Notes: generated by a model from the letters alone, not told the origin. 64,000 bases of DNA from Leptospira ellinghausenii (GCF_003114815.1 NZ_BFAZ01000009.1:1674001-1738000), one strand, 5' to 3'. Counted from the stretch's first letter, positions 1-8,250 are shown. A program made the numbers and translations.

Positions 1-517
1 CTTCGTAATGAGAGAAAACAAAAGGGACTGCTTCAAAAAAATTACAATACCCACCAATAAGCATACTTGATTTGATTTTGTCTCGAGTGTTGGATCTGGA
101 AGCGGCAATGATTCCCATACCCGCAGAAAAACTAGCTGATAAATACCCTAAGTCATTACCGTTAAACAATTGTTTGTTTGAATAAATCTCTAACATCAAA
201 TTTTGAATATTGGAGATGGTTGTTTCTTCGATTTTTAATCCTTTGACTTCTGGAAGTTCTGGTAAAATGACACTATGACCGGTACTTGCAATGTTTTCTG
301 CTAAGTCGATGATCCTTTGGTCATCAATGCCCATAGCACTCATTCCATGTTGGATGTACACACCTGGTAAGGAAGTAGGATCAGTGTTCTTGGGATAAAA
401 AAGAAAACTACGACGACCCGTTTCGGATAAAGTGAATTCTTTTCGTTCGAGAGATTTTTTTTGTTTTAGTCCGGCATAACTCAAAATTAGAGGGAGAGCC
501 AAAACATAGGGTTTCAT
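1..517 (-). CDS. alpha/beta hydrolase-like protein (3' end outside window)
   Basis: An open frame runs from an ATG at 517 down to base 1 without a stop, so about 172 N-terminal residues are visible. The start MKPYVLALPLILSYAG is a hydrophobic signal or anchor. Then come a strand and an HG motif (GVYIQHGMSAMG), and later ASFSAGMG, which fits a nucleophile elbow of the alpha/beta hydrolase (dienelactone hydrolase-like) fold, with Ser in the S-x-S-A-G context. The rest of the fold, including the catalytic His, lies outside. It sits 6 bp downstream of the CheX-like gene on the same strand and may be cotranscribed. The substrate is unknown. Confidence 0.6.
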   Translation of the reverse strand, partial: MKPYVLALPLILSYAGLKQKKSLERKEFTLSETGRRSFLFYPKNTDPTSLPGVYIQHGMSAMGIDDQRIIDLAENIASTGHSVILPELPEVKGLKIEETTISNIQNLMLEIYSNKQLFNGNDLGYLSASFSAGMGIIAASRSNTRDKIKSSMLIGGYCNFFEAVPFVFSHYE

Positions 518-523
518 TCGACT

Positions 524-1039
524 TTAGTTTTGGGGAGTAGGGAATTTTTCCAACAATAAAATCAAATACAACCTTCCCATGTATTCATCCCCACGTCGGT
601 CTTTTAAGTTAAAGATGAGAATGTATTGGCGAAAGTGTTCCAGTGATATGGGAACCAGTTTGTGGTTTAAATTTTCTGGTGGTAAGATATCAATTTCGTA
701 ACGACCAAGTCGCATTTCTGTAATCAATTTACCTGCAATTTGATTGGCGAATTCCATCATGATGGATGCAGAGTGGGCTCTCGAAGTTGGATCAATTTGA
801 AAGGCTTTCGCTATTTTTGGTAAAAGTTTGAGTTTTGTATAACCATCGAGTGCTAAATAGAGTTTTCCATTGATGTCTCCCACAAATTCGACAAGTGTAC
901 AATTTTCAAAACAAAGTCCTTCGTTTTTGGAAGGACCATATGCTTCCCTTTCAGCAAACACAAGTAAGGTTTTGTGAAAATGGTCCGGTAATACTTGCGA
1001 AACCGTTAATATGAATTTTTCATCGATGAGTGGATCCAT
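524..1039 (-). CDS. CheX-like chemotaxis phosphatase domain protein
   Basis: This 171-residue protein resembles the CheX/CheC fold. A beta strand with G-D-I-N-G-K-L (residues 54-60) is followed by the helix EFANQIAGKLI, which carries the Glu (about 96) and Asn (about 99) that CheX-type phosphatases use to attack phospho-CheY. Family members dephosphorylate response regulators in the cytoplasm. The ATG lies directly after the stop of the upstream gene, with no gap, so the two are probably cotranscribed. The upstream partner is a membrane protein with signalling-type domains, which suggests a small signalling unit rather than the main chemotaxis operon. Whether this copy is catalytically active is inferred only from the E..N residues. 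Confidence 0.6.
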   Translation of the reverse strand: MDPLIDEKFILTVSQVLPDHFHKTLLVFAEREAYGPSKNEGLCFENCTLVEFVGDINGKLYLALDGYTKLKLLPKIAKAFQIDPTSRAHSASIMMEFANQIAGKLITEMRLGRYEIDILPPENLNHKLVPISLEHFRQYILIFNLKDRRGDEYMGRLYLILLLEKFPTPQN

Positions 1040-2185
1040 TTAAGCGGCGTGGTAGAGGATACTCTCTTCTAAAGAACCATATGCTTTTTTGATCCAACCA
1101 TCAAACCGTAAGTCAGGAATGAGTGGATTGGAATAACCTAGTGCCACTTCGGAAGGATAACCCAATTGGTCTAATTCCTCAATGAATTGTTGGAAAAAAG
1201 AAGAAAAAGATTCTAGGCGTTCGTTGGGAATGAGAGCTGCATATAAGTCTTCTTCCAATTGGAAAAGTCCAAGACCGAGTACAGATTGTTTGATTCCCAT
1301 ATGATTGAGTCCGATGGCAAGTTCCGATTGGAAGTTGGTATCAATGAACTTAAATAAGACCAAGGTCTTTTTTTCGGAAGCCTCAAAGGAAGCTTTTGCC
1401 ATTTGGTAAAAATGGGAAACAGTATATAGTTTTGTGAACGGGTGTTTGGTGACTTTTGAATATTCACGTTTTGCCAGTATTTTTTCTGACAAATTGGTTG
1501 TTTCTTCCCAAAACACTTGGATGTCTTCGTTTGACCAAACATCTTTTGAAGTAAAACATAAAAATCCAAATAAATTCGCATTGATGGTTAATGGAACATA
1601 TAACTTACGTTTGTTTTTGGAAATCACAGGGAGGGATTCTCTAATTTGGTTTTCTTCCCATTCATTCCATTCCACAGGATTGTCGTCTGTTTCGACTAAC
1701 ATTTCTGACTTTTGCCAGTAACATTCCTTAAATTCTTTTCCATCAAAGTATACATATTGAATGGAGGAGAGTTTAGGACTTGTGAAGGAAAAAGGAAATT
1801 CCTTTACCGTATCACAAAAAAGATTTCGTTCTTCCAATCGAACGGATTCTCTCGCAAAAAAAATAGGGTCCACTTTCCATAAGATTTCTTTTGGTTTTGG
1901 TCCTTCTGTTACTTCATTGTAGGCTTCAGGTGTCTGTGAAACTTGTGCATCAAAAACTCCTTCCGAAGTATGGGTTTCTTCCGTTGTATTGGATAAGTCA
2001 TCTTTGCCTGGTGTACTTGTTTCAGGAGAATTGGATAGGGACTGTAAATCCAAACTGTACAAAAAGAGAGTGAGGAGAAGGCATGAAACTGTGAGAAGAG
2101 TGAAACTCACCCAGGAAAAATAAAAGAGGGATTGCAGGGTCACACCAATGGCAAAAAAAATAATAGGAATTGTATATCGTTTCAT
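1040..2185 (-). CDS. membrane protein with GAF-like and degenerate GGDEF domains
   Basis: This 381-residue protein has two N-terminal membrane helices (about 5-45), an acidic Ser/Thr/Glu-rich linker, a GAF-like region (about 110-240, including KRKLYVPLTINANLFGFLCF) and a C-terminal domain. The C-terminal domain looks like a decayed GGDEF: HPFTKLYTVSHFYQMA matches the usual DPLTGLYNRRYF entry, FQLEEDLYAALIPN stands where RLGGDEF.. would be, and EVALGYS..LIPD resembles the ASIGVA segment. The GG(D/E)EF residues are absent, so cyclase activity is unlikely. It is the first gene of a run with the CheX-like protein. The role is probably sensory or scaffolding at the inner membrane (inference). Confidence 0.6.
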   Translation of the reverse strand: MKRYTIPIIFFAIGVTLQSLFYFSWVSFTLLTVSCLLLTLFLYSLDLQSLSNSPETSTPGKDDLSNTTEETHTSEGVFDAQVSQTPEAYNEVTEGPKPKEILWKVDPIFFARESVRLEERNLFCDTVKEFPFSFTSPKLSSIQYVYFDGKEFKECYWQKSEMLVETDDNPVEWNEWEENQIRESLPVISKNKRKLYVPLTINANLFGFLCFTSKDVWSNEDIQVFWEETTNLSEKILAKREYSKVTKHPFTKLYTVSHFYQMAKASFEASEKKTLVLFKFIDTNFQSELAIGLNHMGIKQSVLGLGLFQLEEDLYAALIPNERLESFSSFFQQFIEELDQLGYPSEVALGYSNPLIPDLRFDGWIKKAYGSLEESILYHAA

Positions 2186-2262
2186 GGTACCTTAGCCGTT
2201 ACTCAATATAACGGGTAAAATGGGGATTCGCTAAACTGATTTTCCTTTTCCGCTAGGGGCAA

Positions 2263-3003
2263 ATGAAACTCTATTCCGAATTAGCAGAATACTATTTTAC
2301 CATCGAAGAACCTGGCCGAAAATTTTCGGAAGAAATCCTTTTCTTAAGAGAAACATTCAAGCGACATAAAATTTATACTGTCCTCGACATTGGGTGTGGG
2401 ACAGGGGAACACATCAAAGAATTACAAGGGATGGGCTTCAAACCACATGGAGTCGACGGATCTCCCCGGATGCTCGAGATTGCAAAAGCAAGATTTCCAC
2501 ATTGTAGTTTTGAACTTGGAAAAATGGAAAACTACATCGCCAAACAACCAGTTGATGGAGTGATTTGTTTGTATGGAACGTTCAATTATTTAGTAAATGA
2601 TGATTTGGTACAAAATTTCTTACGTAATTGTTATAAAAACTTAAAACAAGCTGGGTTACTTGTTTTGGAAATTTGGAATGCAGATCCCATCCACCGCATC
2701 AAACGAAAACCCATTACGACTGTGAGTAATGTAAGACAAGGGACCACATCCATACGAAGGAACCGCGGATTTCGGTTAACAAGAGCAGATGACATTGCCA
2801 TCGTAGAAGTGAATTATGTTTATAATTTAAACCAAAAGGATTTAAAAGACAAACATACCATGCGAGTGTTTCATTTCCCACAAGTCAGGAATTTCTTAGA
2901 CGAAAACAAATTTGATATCTTAAACGTGTATAGCAATTACGACGGAGAAAAGTACATCAAAACAGGCGCAAGGATGCTCATCGTCGCCAAAAAGAGGTCT
3001 TGA
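2263..3003 (+). CDS. class I SAM-dependent methyltransferase
   Basis: This 246-residue cytoplasmic enzyme has motif I TVLDIGCGTGEHIKEL (about 39-54), an acidic residue ending strand 2 (GVDGSPRMLEIAK), and the later LLVLEIWNADPI. This is the standard SAM-binding Rossmann order. The C-terminal half has an extra beta region (TMRVFHFPQVRNFLDENKF) typical of small-molecule methyltransferases of the Methyltransf_11/25 type. Divergent from the GAF/GGDEF-like gene, it ends 43 bp before lpdA. The substrate cannot be told from sequence. Confidence 0.75.
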   Translation: MKLYSELAEYYFTIEEPGRKFSEEILFLRETFKRHKIYTVLDIGCGTGEHIKELQGMGFKPHGVDGSPRMLEIAKARFPHCSFELGKMENYIAKQPVDGVICLYGTFNYLVNDDLVQNFLRNCYKNLKQAGLLVLEIWNADPIHRIKRKPITTVSNVRQGTTSIRRNRGFRLTRADDIAIVEVNYVYNLNQKDLKDKHTMRVFHFPQVRNFLDENKFDILNVYSNYDGEKYIKTGARMLIVAKKRS

Positions 3004-3046
3004 CTTTCTTTTTTTAGTACGGTATCTCATTCTATCGGGAGAACGT

Positions 3047-4474
3047 ATGTCCAATTCAAACCATTTCCAAGTGATCGTGATTGGAGGAGGGCCAGGTGGT
3101 TATGTCGCTGCCATCCGTGCTGCCCAACTCGGTTTACAAACATGTGTTGTCGAACGCGACAAACTCGGTGGAGTTTGTTTGAATTGGGGTTGTATTCCCA
3201 CCAAAGCATTGTTAGAAAGTGCACATGTTTTAGAACATTTAAGAGAAGCATCTAAATTTGGCATCTCTGCAGACAATATCAAAGCCGATTTTGAGGCCAT
3301 CATCAAACGCTCAAGGTCAGTGGCAGACCAAATGGCAAAAGGTGTTGAGTTTCTCATGAAAAAAAACAAGGTCACTGTGGTGAATGGGGAAGCTAGTTTT
3401 GCAAATGCTAAAACCATCACTGTGAAATCAACCACAGGCGAAACCTCATCCCTTACCGCAGATTATTTTATATTGGCAGTAGGTGCCAAAAACAAAGCCC
3501 TACCTTTTTTACCTTTTGACAGCAAACGAGTGTTATCTGCAAAAGAAGCCATGGTAGAACCAAAAGTCATTCCCAATTTAGCCATCATCGGTGCTGGTGC
3601 CATTGGTGTTGAATTTGCTGATTTTTATGCGAGTATGGGATCCAAAGTCACCATCATCGAATACCAAGACCACCTACTACCCAATGAGGACAAAGAAATC
3701 TCTGGGGTACTTGAACGTAGTTTTAAAAAACGAGGGATTGAACAGTATTTGAGTTATGGTGTGGAGACAGCAACTGTTTCTGAAAAAGGCGTTGAACTCA
3801 CGTTACTTGATAGAAATTCCGCTAAAAAAGAGAAATTAAACTTTGATAAGGTGATTGTGGGAGTAGGGATCTCACCGAACACATCTAACATTGGCCTTGA
3901 TGCCATTGGAGTGAAATTAAAAAATGGGTTTGTGGAATATGTTGGAAACTATAGAACCACAGTGGATCATATTTATGCAATCGGTGATTGTATTCCCACT
4001 CCATCCCTTGCCCATGTAGCAAGTGCGGAAGGGATTCGTGCTGCAGAAGATATCTCCATTCGTATGGGAAATCCTCACCACATCCAAATCCAACGATTGA
4101 ATTATGCCTACATCCCTGGTTGTACGTATTGCCATCCAGAAGTGGCGAGTGTGGGTCTTAGCGAAGACAAAGCAAAAGCGATGGGCCACGAAATTAAGGT
4201 TGGTAAATTTCCGTTTACAGCGAGTGGACGTGCCCAAGCCCAAGGTGACACAACGGGGATGGTGAAAATTGTCTCCGATGCCAAACATGGTGAAATTTTA
4301 GGGGCACATATCATTGGACCAGGAGCAACGGAACTCATCGCAGAACTGACACTAGGTGCCAATATGGAAATTACCGTGAGAGAACTTGCCAATACCATCC
4401 ATGCCCATCCTACCTTAGCTGAAGGGATTATGGAAGGTGCTGCGGCAGTGCTTGGTGAGGCAATTAATATATAA
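3047..4474 (+). CDS. lpdA: dihydrolipoyl dehydrogenase (E3)
   Basis: This 475-residue flavoprotein reoxidises dihydrolipoamide in 2-oxoacid dehydrogenase complexes and the glycine cleavage system using NAD+. An N-terminal FAD-binding GGGPGGYVAAIRAAQLG is followed by the redox-active disulfide in GGVCLNWGCIPTKAL (Cys44, Cys49). The NAD-binding IIGAGAIGVEFADFYASMG and the second FAD motif YAIGDC come next. The C-terminal dimer interface carries the catalytic HAHPTLAE (His454, Glu459). Length is normal for the family. No E1 or E2 genes lie beside it, so this is a stand-alone E3, perhaps shared by several complexes. Confidence 0.95.
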   Translation: MSNSNHFQVIVIGGGPGGYVAAIRAAQLGLQTCVVERDKLGGVCLNWGCIPTKALLESAHVLEHLREASKFGISADNIKADFEAIIKRSRSVADQMAKGVEFLMKKNKVTVVNGEASFANAKTITVKSTTGETSSLTADYFILAVGAKNKALPFLPFDSKRVLSAKEAMVEPKVIPNLAIIGAGAIGVEFADFYASMGSKVTIIEYQDHLLPNEDKEISGVLERSFKKRGIEQYLSYGVETATVSEKGVELTLLDRNSAKKEKLNFDKVIVGVGISPNTSNIGLDAIGVKLKNGFVEYVGNYRTTVDHIYAIGDCIPTPSLAHVASAEGIRAAEDISIRMGNPHHIQIQRLNYAYIPGCTYCHPEVASVGLSEDKAKAMGHEIKVGKFPFTASGRAQAQGDTTGMVKIVSDAKHGEILGAHIIGPGATELIAELTLGANMEITVRELANTIHAHPTLAEGIMEGAAAVLGEAINI

Positions 4475-4583
4475 GGGAATGGATACGGGGATGGGAATCG
4501 ATTGGTTTGTCAGTTCTATTCAATACTTCGTTACTCATTTGTATTTTCACATAACAGTTAGCAATTCTTAGATTCTTTCCCTT

Positions 4584-5291
4584 ATGAAAGAACCTATCGA
4601 GTCTATCTTACGTACAGTTGGCCACAGGCCATGGCCCATTCCTAAGCATTCCTGGTTTTGGTACCAAGAATGGAACGAAACAATTTTTTTGCATTACCAA
4701 GTGGATGGAAATCGTTTGCGTGAGCTTGTTCCTCGGCATTTGGAATTGGATCAGTTTGATGGAGAACATTGGGTATCAGTAGTTGCCTTTACCATGGATC
4801 AAGTACATCCAAAGTTTACTTTCCCCATCCAATTCCTTTCTACCTTTCATGAAGTGAACCTTCGTACCTATGTGACACGTGATGACAAACCTGGTGTGTA
4901 TTTTCTAAGTATCGAAGCAGAAAAAATCCTACCAACATTCTTGGCAAGGATGTCATCAGGACTACCTTACAAACATTCTCCAATCATTCGGACAAACAAT
5001 TCTTACATCGTACGTGGAAAACGTTGTGAGATTGGTATTGAATTTTTAAAAAAAGATAAAATAAGCTCTCCCACTCCCAAAGAACTTTGGCTTACGGAAC
5101 GGTATTCTTTGTACAGGGGGAAAAACCCAGACGAAACAGCCATGGACGTACACCACAAACCTTGGGAATTGTTCCAATTAGAATTTACGAAACTGAATAT
5201 CCGTTATGCGGCATATGATGGGTTAGTCAATTTTGGGAATCCAAACGTATGCCATTATTCACCAGGAGTGCAGGTGTTAGCTTGGTTGTAA
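4584..5291 (+). CDS. DUF2071 / YqjF-family protein
   Basis: This 235-residue protein starts with HRPWPIPKHSWFWYQEWNET and continues with FLHYQVDGNRLRELVPRHLELD, the hallmark opening of the YqjF (DUF2071) family, which shares the acetoacetate decarboxylase-like fold. VNLRTYVTRDDKPGVYFLSIEAE and FLARMSSGLPYKHSPI are the conserved core strands. The biochemical role of the family is not established. It has its own 109-bp upstream gap after lpdA and another gap of about 100 bp downstream, so it is probably monocistronic. Confidence 0.8.
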   Translation: MKEPIESILRTVGHRPWPIPKHSWFWYQEWNETIFLHYQVDGNRLRELVPRHLELDQFDGEHWVSVVAFTMDQVHPKFTFPIQFLSTFHEVNLRTYVTRDDKPGVYFLSIEAEKILPTFLARMSSGLPYKHSPIIRTNNSYIVRGKRCEIGIEFLKKDKISSPTPKELWLTERYSLYRGKNPDETAMDVHHKPWELFQLEFTKLNIRYAAYDGLVNFGNPNVCHYSPGVQVLAWL

Positions 5292-5396
5292 GGAAATGGG
5301 AAGAGTATTCGTAAATTACATCATGAATCGCGAATGACAGATTTTGTACCATTCGCAGTAATATTTCCATATGCATTCCAAAAAGGAAATTAAACT

Positions 5397-6074
5397 ATGA
5401 AAGTTAAAATCCTCACCCTTATGATATTCCCCCTCTTTATTCTTTTTGCAAGAGATCGTAAATTTGATCAATTGTATGAAAAAGTGAATATAGAAAATAT
5501 TCCTATTGCCAGTTCTTTTTTGTTAGAGAAAGGAAAATCTAAAAAAGAATACTCTGGTGAAAAAATCAATGATCGTAATTATGATACTGCTTGGTGTGTG
5601 TCAAAAAACCAAGGGATCGGAGAATCTATTTATCTATCCTTTCCAAACGACTTTTCTTATGGAACTTATGATAATCTGGCTATAAATGATTTTCCCATTT
5701 CATTTGCATTGTTTAATGGTTTTTCCAAAACAGAAGATTTATTTTTTGCAAATAATAGAGTGAAGAGAATCCTAATAGAGTTTACGGAAATTCCATACAG
5801 TTTTGCCACTGGTGACTTTACATTAAAAGGGGATATTAACTTACACGGTGAGCCAATCCTAAATAGCATTCATGAGTTTTCACTTATTGATTCAAAAGAA
5901 TTACAAAAAATTAAATTTAAGATTAAGCCTAAACAAAAAAATCAAGAAGGTTATCAAATGGGAATTTTAGCAAAAATGACTATTCTCGAAATCTATCCAG
6001 GAACGAAGTATAAAGATACGTGTATTACGGAGGCAGGTCTTTTTGCTGGTATTGAAAAGTATGAGAAAAAATAA
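5397..6074 (+). CDS. secreted protein with NADase-type glycan-binding (discoidin-like) domain
   Basis: This 225-residue protein has a signal peptide MKVKILTLMIFPLFILFA, then charged sequence. The core INDRNYDTAWCVSKNQGIGESIYLSF (about 58-83) has the (N/D)-x-N-x-D-T-A-W-x-x-x-x-x-x-G-I-G-E pattern of the NADase-type glycan-binding, F5/8-like module common in Leptospira. The remainder is beta-rich, with KTEDLFFANNRVKRILIEF and LQKIKFKIKPK typical of the same module. It is probably exported to the periplasm or surface; ligand unknown. A truncated lipoprotein start lies 23 bp downstream, at the left edge of the toxin-antitoxin region. Confidence 0.65.
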   Translation: MKVKILTLMIFPLFILFARDRKFDQLYEKVNIENIPIASSFLLEKGKSKKEYSGEKINDRNYDTAWCVSKNQGIGESIYLSFPNDFSYGTYDNLAINDFPISFALFNGFSKTEDLFFANNRVKRILIEFTEIPYSFATGDFTLKGDINLHGEPILNSIHEFSLIDSKELQKIKFKIKPKQKNQEGYQMGILAKMTILEIYPGTKYKDTCITEAGLFAGIEKYEKK

Positions 6075-6097
6075 AATGTCCAAGTAAACAAAACCAA

Positions 6098-6232
6098 GTG
6101 AAAAAATACCTATCCATTTCTTTATCTCTCCTAACCCTTCTTCTGTCCCAATGTTCGACATCCCATCCCAAATCGTTGGAAGCAGACGTGATGACAGATG
6201 CAAGTTACGGATACTTTCATGTCTTCTTGTGA
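6098..6232 (+). pseudogene. truncated lipoprotein (signal peptide and short stub)
   Basis: From a GTG at 6098 the frame encodes a clear lipoprotein signal: MKKYLSISLSLLTLLLSQC with the lipid Cys at residue 19. It then runs only 25 more residues to a TGA at 6230-6232. Such a stub is too short for a normal lipoprotein. The break lies 11 bp before the end of the convergent vapC gene, so the likely explanation is that insertion of the toxin-antitoxin block removed the rest of the gene. A genuine 44-residue lipoprotein cannot be excluded. Confidence 0.5.
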
Positions 6233-6243
6233 ATGAATCTAAT

Positions 6244-6642
6244 TTACTTAGTCCAATTTTCTATACTTAAACCAGGAATCATGGAGAAATGTTTTTCATT
6301 GTTAGTTACTAAAGTGTAATTTAAAAAGAGAGCAGTGGATCCGATTAATAGATCAAAATCATCCACAATATTGCCTTTTTTCTGAAGGGTGGCTTTGACC
6401 TCACCAAAGGTTTCCACTATTCCTTTTGTTATTTCAATAACAGGAAATAGTTCACCAATTCTATAGACTGTAGCCAAATTTTTCTCTCTACTTTTGGATT
6501 TCTTTGCACCAAATATAAGTTCGCCGTAAGTAATTACTGAAATGGCTTTAGAAAGATTTTTTCTTTCGAGAAGGTTTTTTTGAACGCTTTGATTACCCTT
6601 AAGACTATAGATGATAATATCAGTATCAATCAAATAGCTCAT
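6244..6642 (-). CDS. vapC: PIN-domain ribonuclease toxin VapC
   Basis: This 132-residue protein opens with MSYLIDTDIIIYSLKGN, the first acidic strand of a PIN domain (Asp at 6 and 8). It continues with a conserved Glu in SVITYGELIFGAKKS, an Asp pair in GNIVDDFDLLIGSTAL and a final TNNEKHFSMIPGLSIENW. These are the usual metal-binding positions of VapC RNases, which cleave tRNA or rRNA. The start overlaps the end of the upstream antitoxin gene by 17 bp, the normal translational coupling in these modules. Confidence 0.9.
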   Translation of the reverse strand: MSYLIDTDIIIYSLKGNQSVQKNLLERKNLSKAISVITYGELIFGAKKSKSREKNLATVYRIGELFPVIEITKGIVETFGEVKATLQKKGNIVDDFDLLIGSTALFLNYTLVTNNEKHFSMIPGLSIENWTK

Positions 6643-6904
6643 CTGTTATCCTTGTCCGATTCTTTTTTGATCTTGATGATTTAATTTCAGTAATTAGTTC
6701 TTTAGCGGTTTTATCATCATGCCATGAATTAGTCAGTTTCAGAAACTCAATCGTTCTTAACTCGCTTTCAAAGTCATCTCTCTTCAAATGATTTTCAATG
6801 ATTTTGACAACTTCTTGGCTAACTGATCGATGTTCTAATTCCGCCCTTCTTTTCAATGAATCATAGAGCCTGTTGTCTATATCTCTAACTTGTAAATTTG
6901 CCAT
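6626..6904 (-). CDS. vapB: VapB/FitA-type ribbon-helix-helix antitoxin
   Basis: The ATG at 6904 gives MANLQVRDIDNRLYDSLKRR, followed by AELEHRSVSQEVVKIIENHL: the N-terminal strand and two helices of an Arc/MetJ-type DNA-binding domain as in FitA/VapB. The C-terminal half (FLKLTNSWHDDKTAKELITEIKSSRSKKNRT) would bind and block the toxin. An upstream in-frame TTG at 6949 would add 15 residues but is not conserved-looking; the ATG gives the canonical antitoxin start. It is the first gene of the pair, presumably autorepressed. Confidence 0.85.
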   Translation of the reverse strand: MANLQVRDIDNRLYDSLKRRAELEHRSVSQEVVKIIENHLKRDDFESELRTIEFLKLTNSWHDDKTAKELITEIKSSRSKKNRTRITDELFD

Positions 6905-6988
6905 TTTCTTGAACCTATTATGAGTTTGGACTAACTCATGAATTTGCAAGCATTATTCATGCTTTTTTAGTATTTTCATTTTAAAAAC

Positions 6989-7264
6989 ATGATTCATATC
7001 ACCGACTTAAATCAATACCAAAATGATGTGCTTCGAAAGAGGGCTGTAGAAAGGAATTTGGAAATCATAGGTGAAGTAGTCAAAAAAATTCCTGATTCGA
7101 TTAAAATCGAAAATCCAGAAATTGAATGGAGACAAATTGTTGGATTACGAGATTGTATCGCTCATGGTTATTTTGAAATTGATGATGAAATCATTTGGAA
7201 TACAGTCCAAGTCCATTTAAAACCGTTTCGAGAACGTATCAAGTTGATTCAAAATCAGGTTTAG
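6989..7264 (+). pseudogene. 5'-truncated HepT (HEPN toxin) copy
   Basis: From residue 3 on, this 91-residue frame is nearly identical to the C-terminal part of the intact HepT at 8543-8884, but it lacks the first 25-30 residues and has no mntA partner. The HEPN RNase motif R-x4-H-x-Y (RDCIAHGY) is intact. Similarity begins at about 6996, exactly where the duplicated block begins, so this is the left end of a tandem duplication rather than an independent gene. Loss of the first helix probably abolishes folding or dimerisation. Confidence 0.75.
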
Positions 7265-7324
7265 TTTTCAAACCTAACAGGAGCCAAGTGACCAACACCT
7301 GACTCCTGATTTTGTGTTGGGAAT

Positions 7325-7969
7325 CTACTGCTCTACACAAACAATTTTCTTCGCAATATTACATGTGTCAGTTGTTACTTCTACAAGCGATGTGGTACTC
7401 GTACCGACTACACCAGTGACTCCATTGATTCCAGCATTTGAGATCGTCCAGTTTGTGCAGTTATCACTACTATTTACTAAGTTTCCTCCGGTAATGGTGA
7501 TCCCTGTCCAAAAACGAGTCCCGTTATCACCGAGTGCAAAATTCATTTGCATCGTAGTGTTGGAATCACGAAAGATTCTGTTGGAAGTTGTTGTGGAACC
7601 AGTTGTATTCGAAGTGTCAGTGCTATTGGAATAAAAGGTATTCGCTTTTAACACCCAATCTGTATAAGTCAATGTTCCAATAGGATTGCCTAAAACTTCT
7701 CTTACACCTGGAACAGAAACCATCGCTTTATATGTTTTTCCTCTAACTCGATTTAAATCTCCATTACAAACTGCATCTGCACCAACAATTCCACCACTTC
7801 CAATTAATCCACTTCTTATAGTGCTAGTTAAAAATATATGACACCTTGTGGAACAAGGAGCGGAGGTGGATTGTGCGAGGAGGAGGGCGAGTAAGGTTGT
7901 GTCGTCGTTACTATCTTTAGAAGTGTTGCAAGCGCTTAGGAAAGCACTAGCAAAAACAAGGAATACCAA
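7325..7969 (-). CDS. DUF1554 lipoprotein, copy 1 (start out of frame with its leader)
   Basis: This 214-residue leptospiral-type lipoprotein has lipid Cys in LSACNTS, then the LLALLLAQ stretch. The DUF1554 domain contains CHIFLT, GGIVGADAVCNGDLN, YKAMVS, DWVLKANTFY, FWTGI and a Cys-rich end KKIVCVEQ. In frame, the only start is a TTG at 7969, giving an unusually short signal (14 residues to Cys) with no basic residues. A Lys-rich ATG leader at 8007 and another ATG at 7988 are out of frame because of a 10-bp tandem repeat (7957-7976). The gene may be phase-variable or off; see the separate finding. Outer-membrane lipoprotein of unknown function. Confidence 0.75.
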   Translation of the reverse strand: MVFLVFASAFLSACNTSKDSNDDTTLLALLLAQSTSAPCSTRCHIFLTSTIRSGLIGSGGIVGADAVCNGDLNRVRGKTYKAMVSVPGVREVLGNPIGTLTYTDWVLKANTFYSNSTDTSNTTGSTTTSNRIFRDSNTTMQMNFALGDNGTRFWTGITITGGNLVNSSDNCTNWTISNAGINGVTGVVGTSTTSLVEVTTDTCNIAKKIVCVEQ

Positions 7970-7976
7970 GGAATAC
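7957..7976. repeat. 10-bp tandem repeat (x2) in lipoprotein signal peptide, copy 1
   Basis: CAAGGAATAC occurs twice head to tail (plus-strand reading). On the coding strand each unit is GTATTCCTTG. Ten is not a multiple of three, so gain or loss of one unit switches the reading frame between upstream ATGs and the lipobox: one unit puts the ATG at 7988 in frame, three units put the ATG at 8007 in frame, and two units leave only a TTG. Confidence 0.85.
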
Positions 7977-8152
7977 CGTTAGATCCATTTTGTTTGCCGT
8001 TTTTCATAAACTCCAAATTGGACGCGCGTTTGGTGGTACGCAAGAAAAAATTAAGAGGTGATAGGTGCTTTTGGGCAAACCATTGAAAGGGATGATACTT
8101 AGGTAGCCAATGAGGATGATGGTGATGGTGATGGATTTTCACTTTTCCCCCC

Positions 8153-8174
8153 GCGCCAGCGATAGGAGACGAAA
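8153..8174 (+). repeat. short GC-rich motif shared with 10429-10450
   Basis: The 22-mer begins GCGCCAGCGAT and ends CGAAA, and agrees with 10429-10450 at 18 of 22 positions. It lies in the gene-poor stretch between the left lipoprotein copy and mntA, which also holds a GAT/GGT low-complexity run (8115-8134). It is probably a remnant of a dispersed intergenic element; no function is visible. Confidence 0.45.
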
Positions 8175-8250
8175 CCATCGTCAATTCTTTGTCGGAAGTT
8201 GACTTGACAAAGGTTGTCTCTCAATCAAAAAATAAAGCAAGAGCTTAAAA

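Larger units (their letters stand above)
6996..8008. repeat. tandem duplication, left copy (~1.0 kb)
   Basis: Bases 6996-8008 match 8616-9625 over their whole length with scattered substitutions and a 3-bp length difference. Each copy holds the HepT C-terminal region on the plus strand and a convergent DUF1554 lipoprotein on the minus strand. Similarity stops abruptly at ATATC on the left and just past the CATA of the lipoprotein leader on the right. The spacing between copies is about 1.62 kb. Confidence 0.85.

Noticed and set aside
6626..6949. Longer antitoxin starting at the TTG at 6949
   Set aside because: The ATG at 6904 gives the canonical ribbon-helix-helix start; the extra 15 residues look unrelated.
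7278..7308. Hairpin CAGGAG/CTCCTG between hepT fragment and lipoprotein as a terminator
   Set aside because: Only 6 bp of clean stem and no T-run of useful length; recorded only as part of the duplicated block.
7936..8184. 82-residue minus-strand frame with a six-His run
   Set aside because: The His run comes from a GAT/GGT low-complexity stretch; the frame merely contains the out-of-frame ATG leader of the lipoprotein and ends in its signal region. Not a separate gene.
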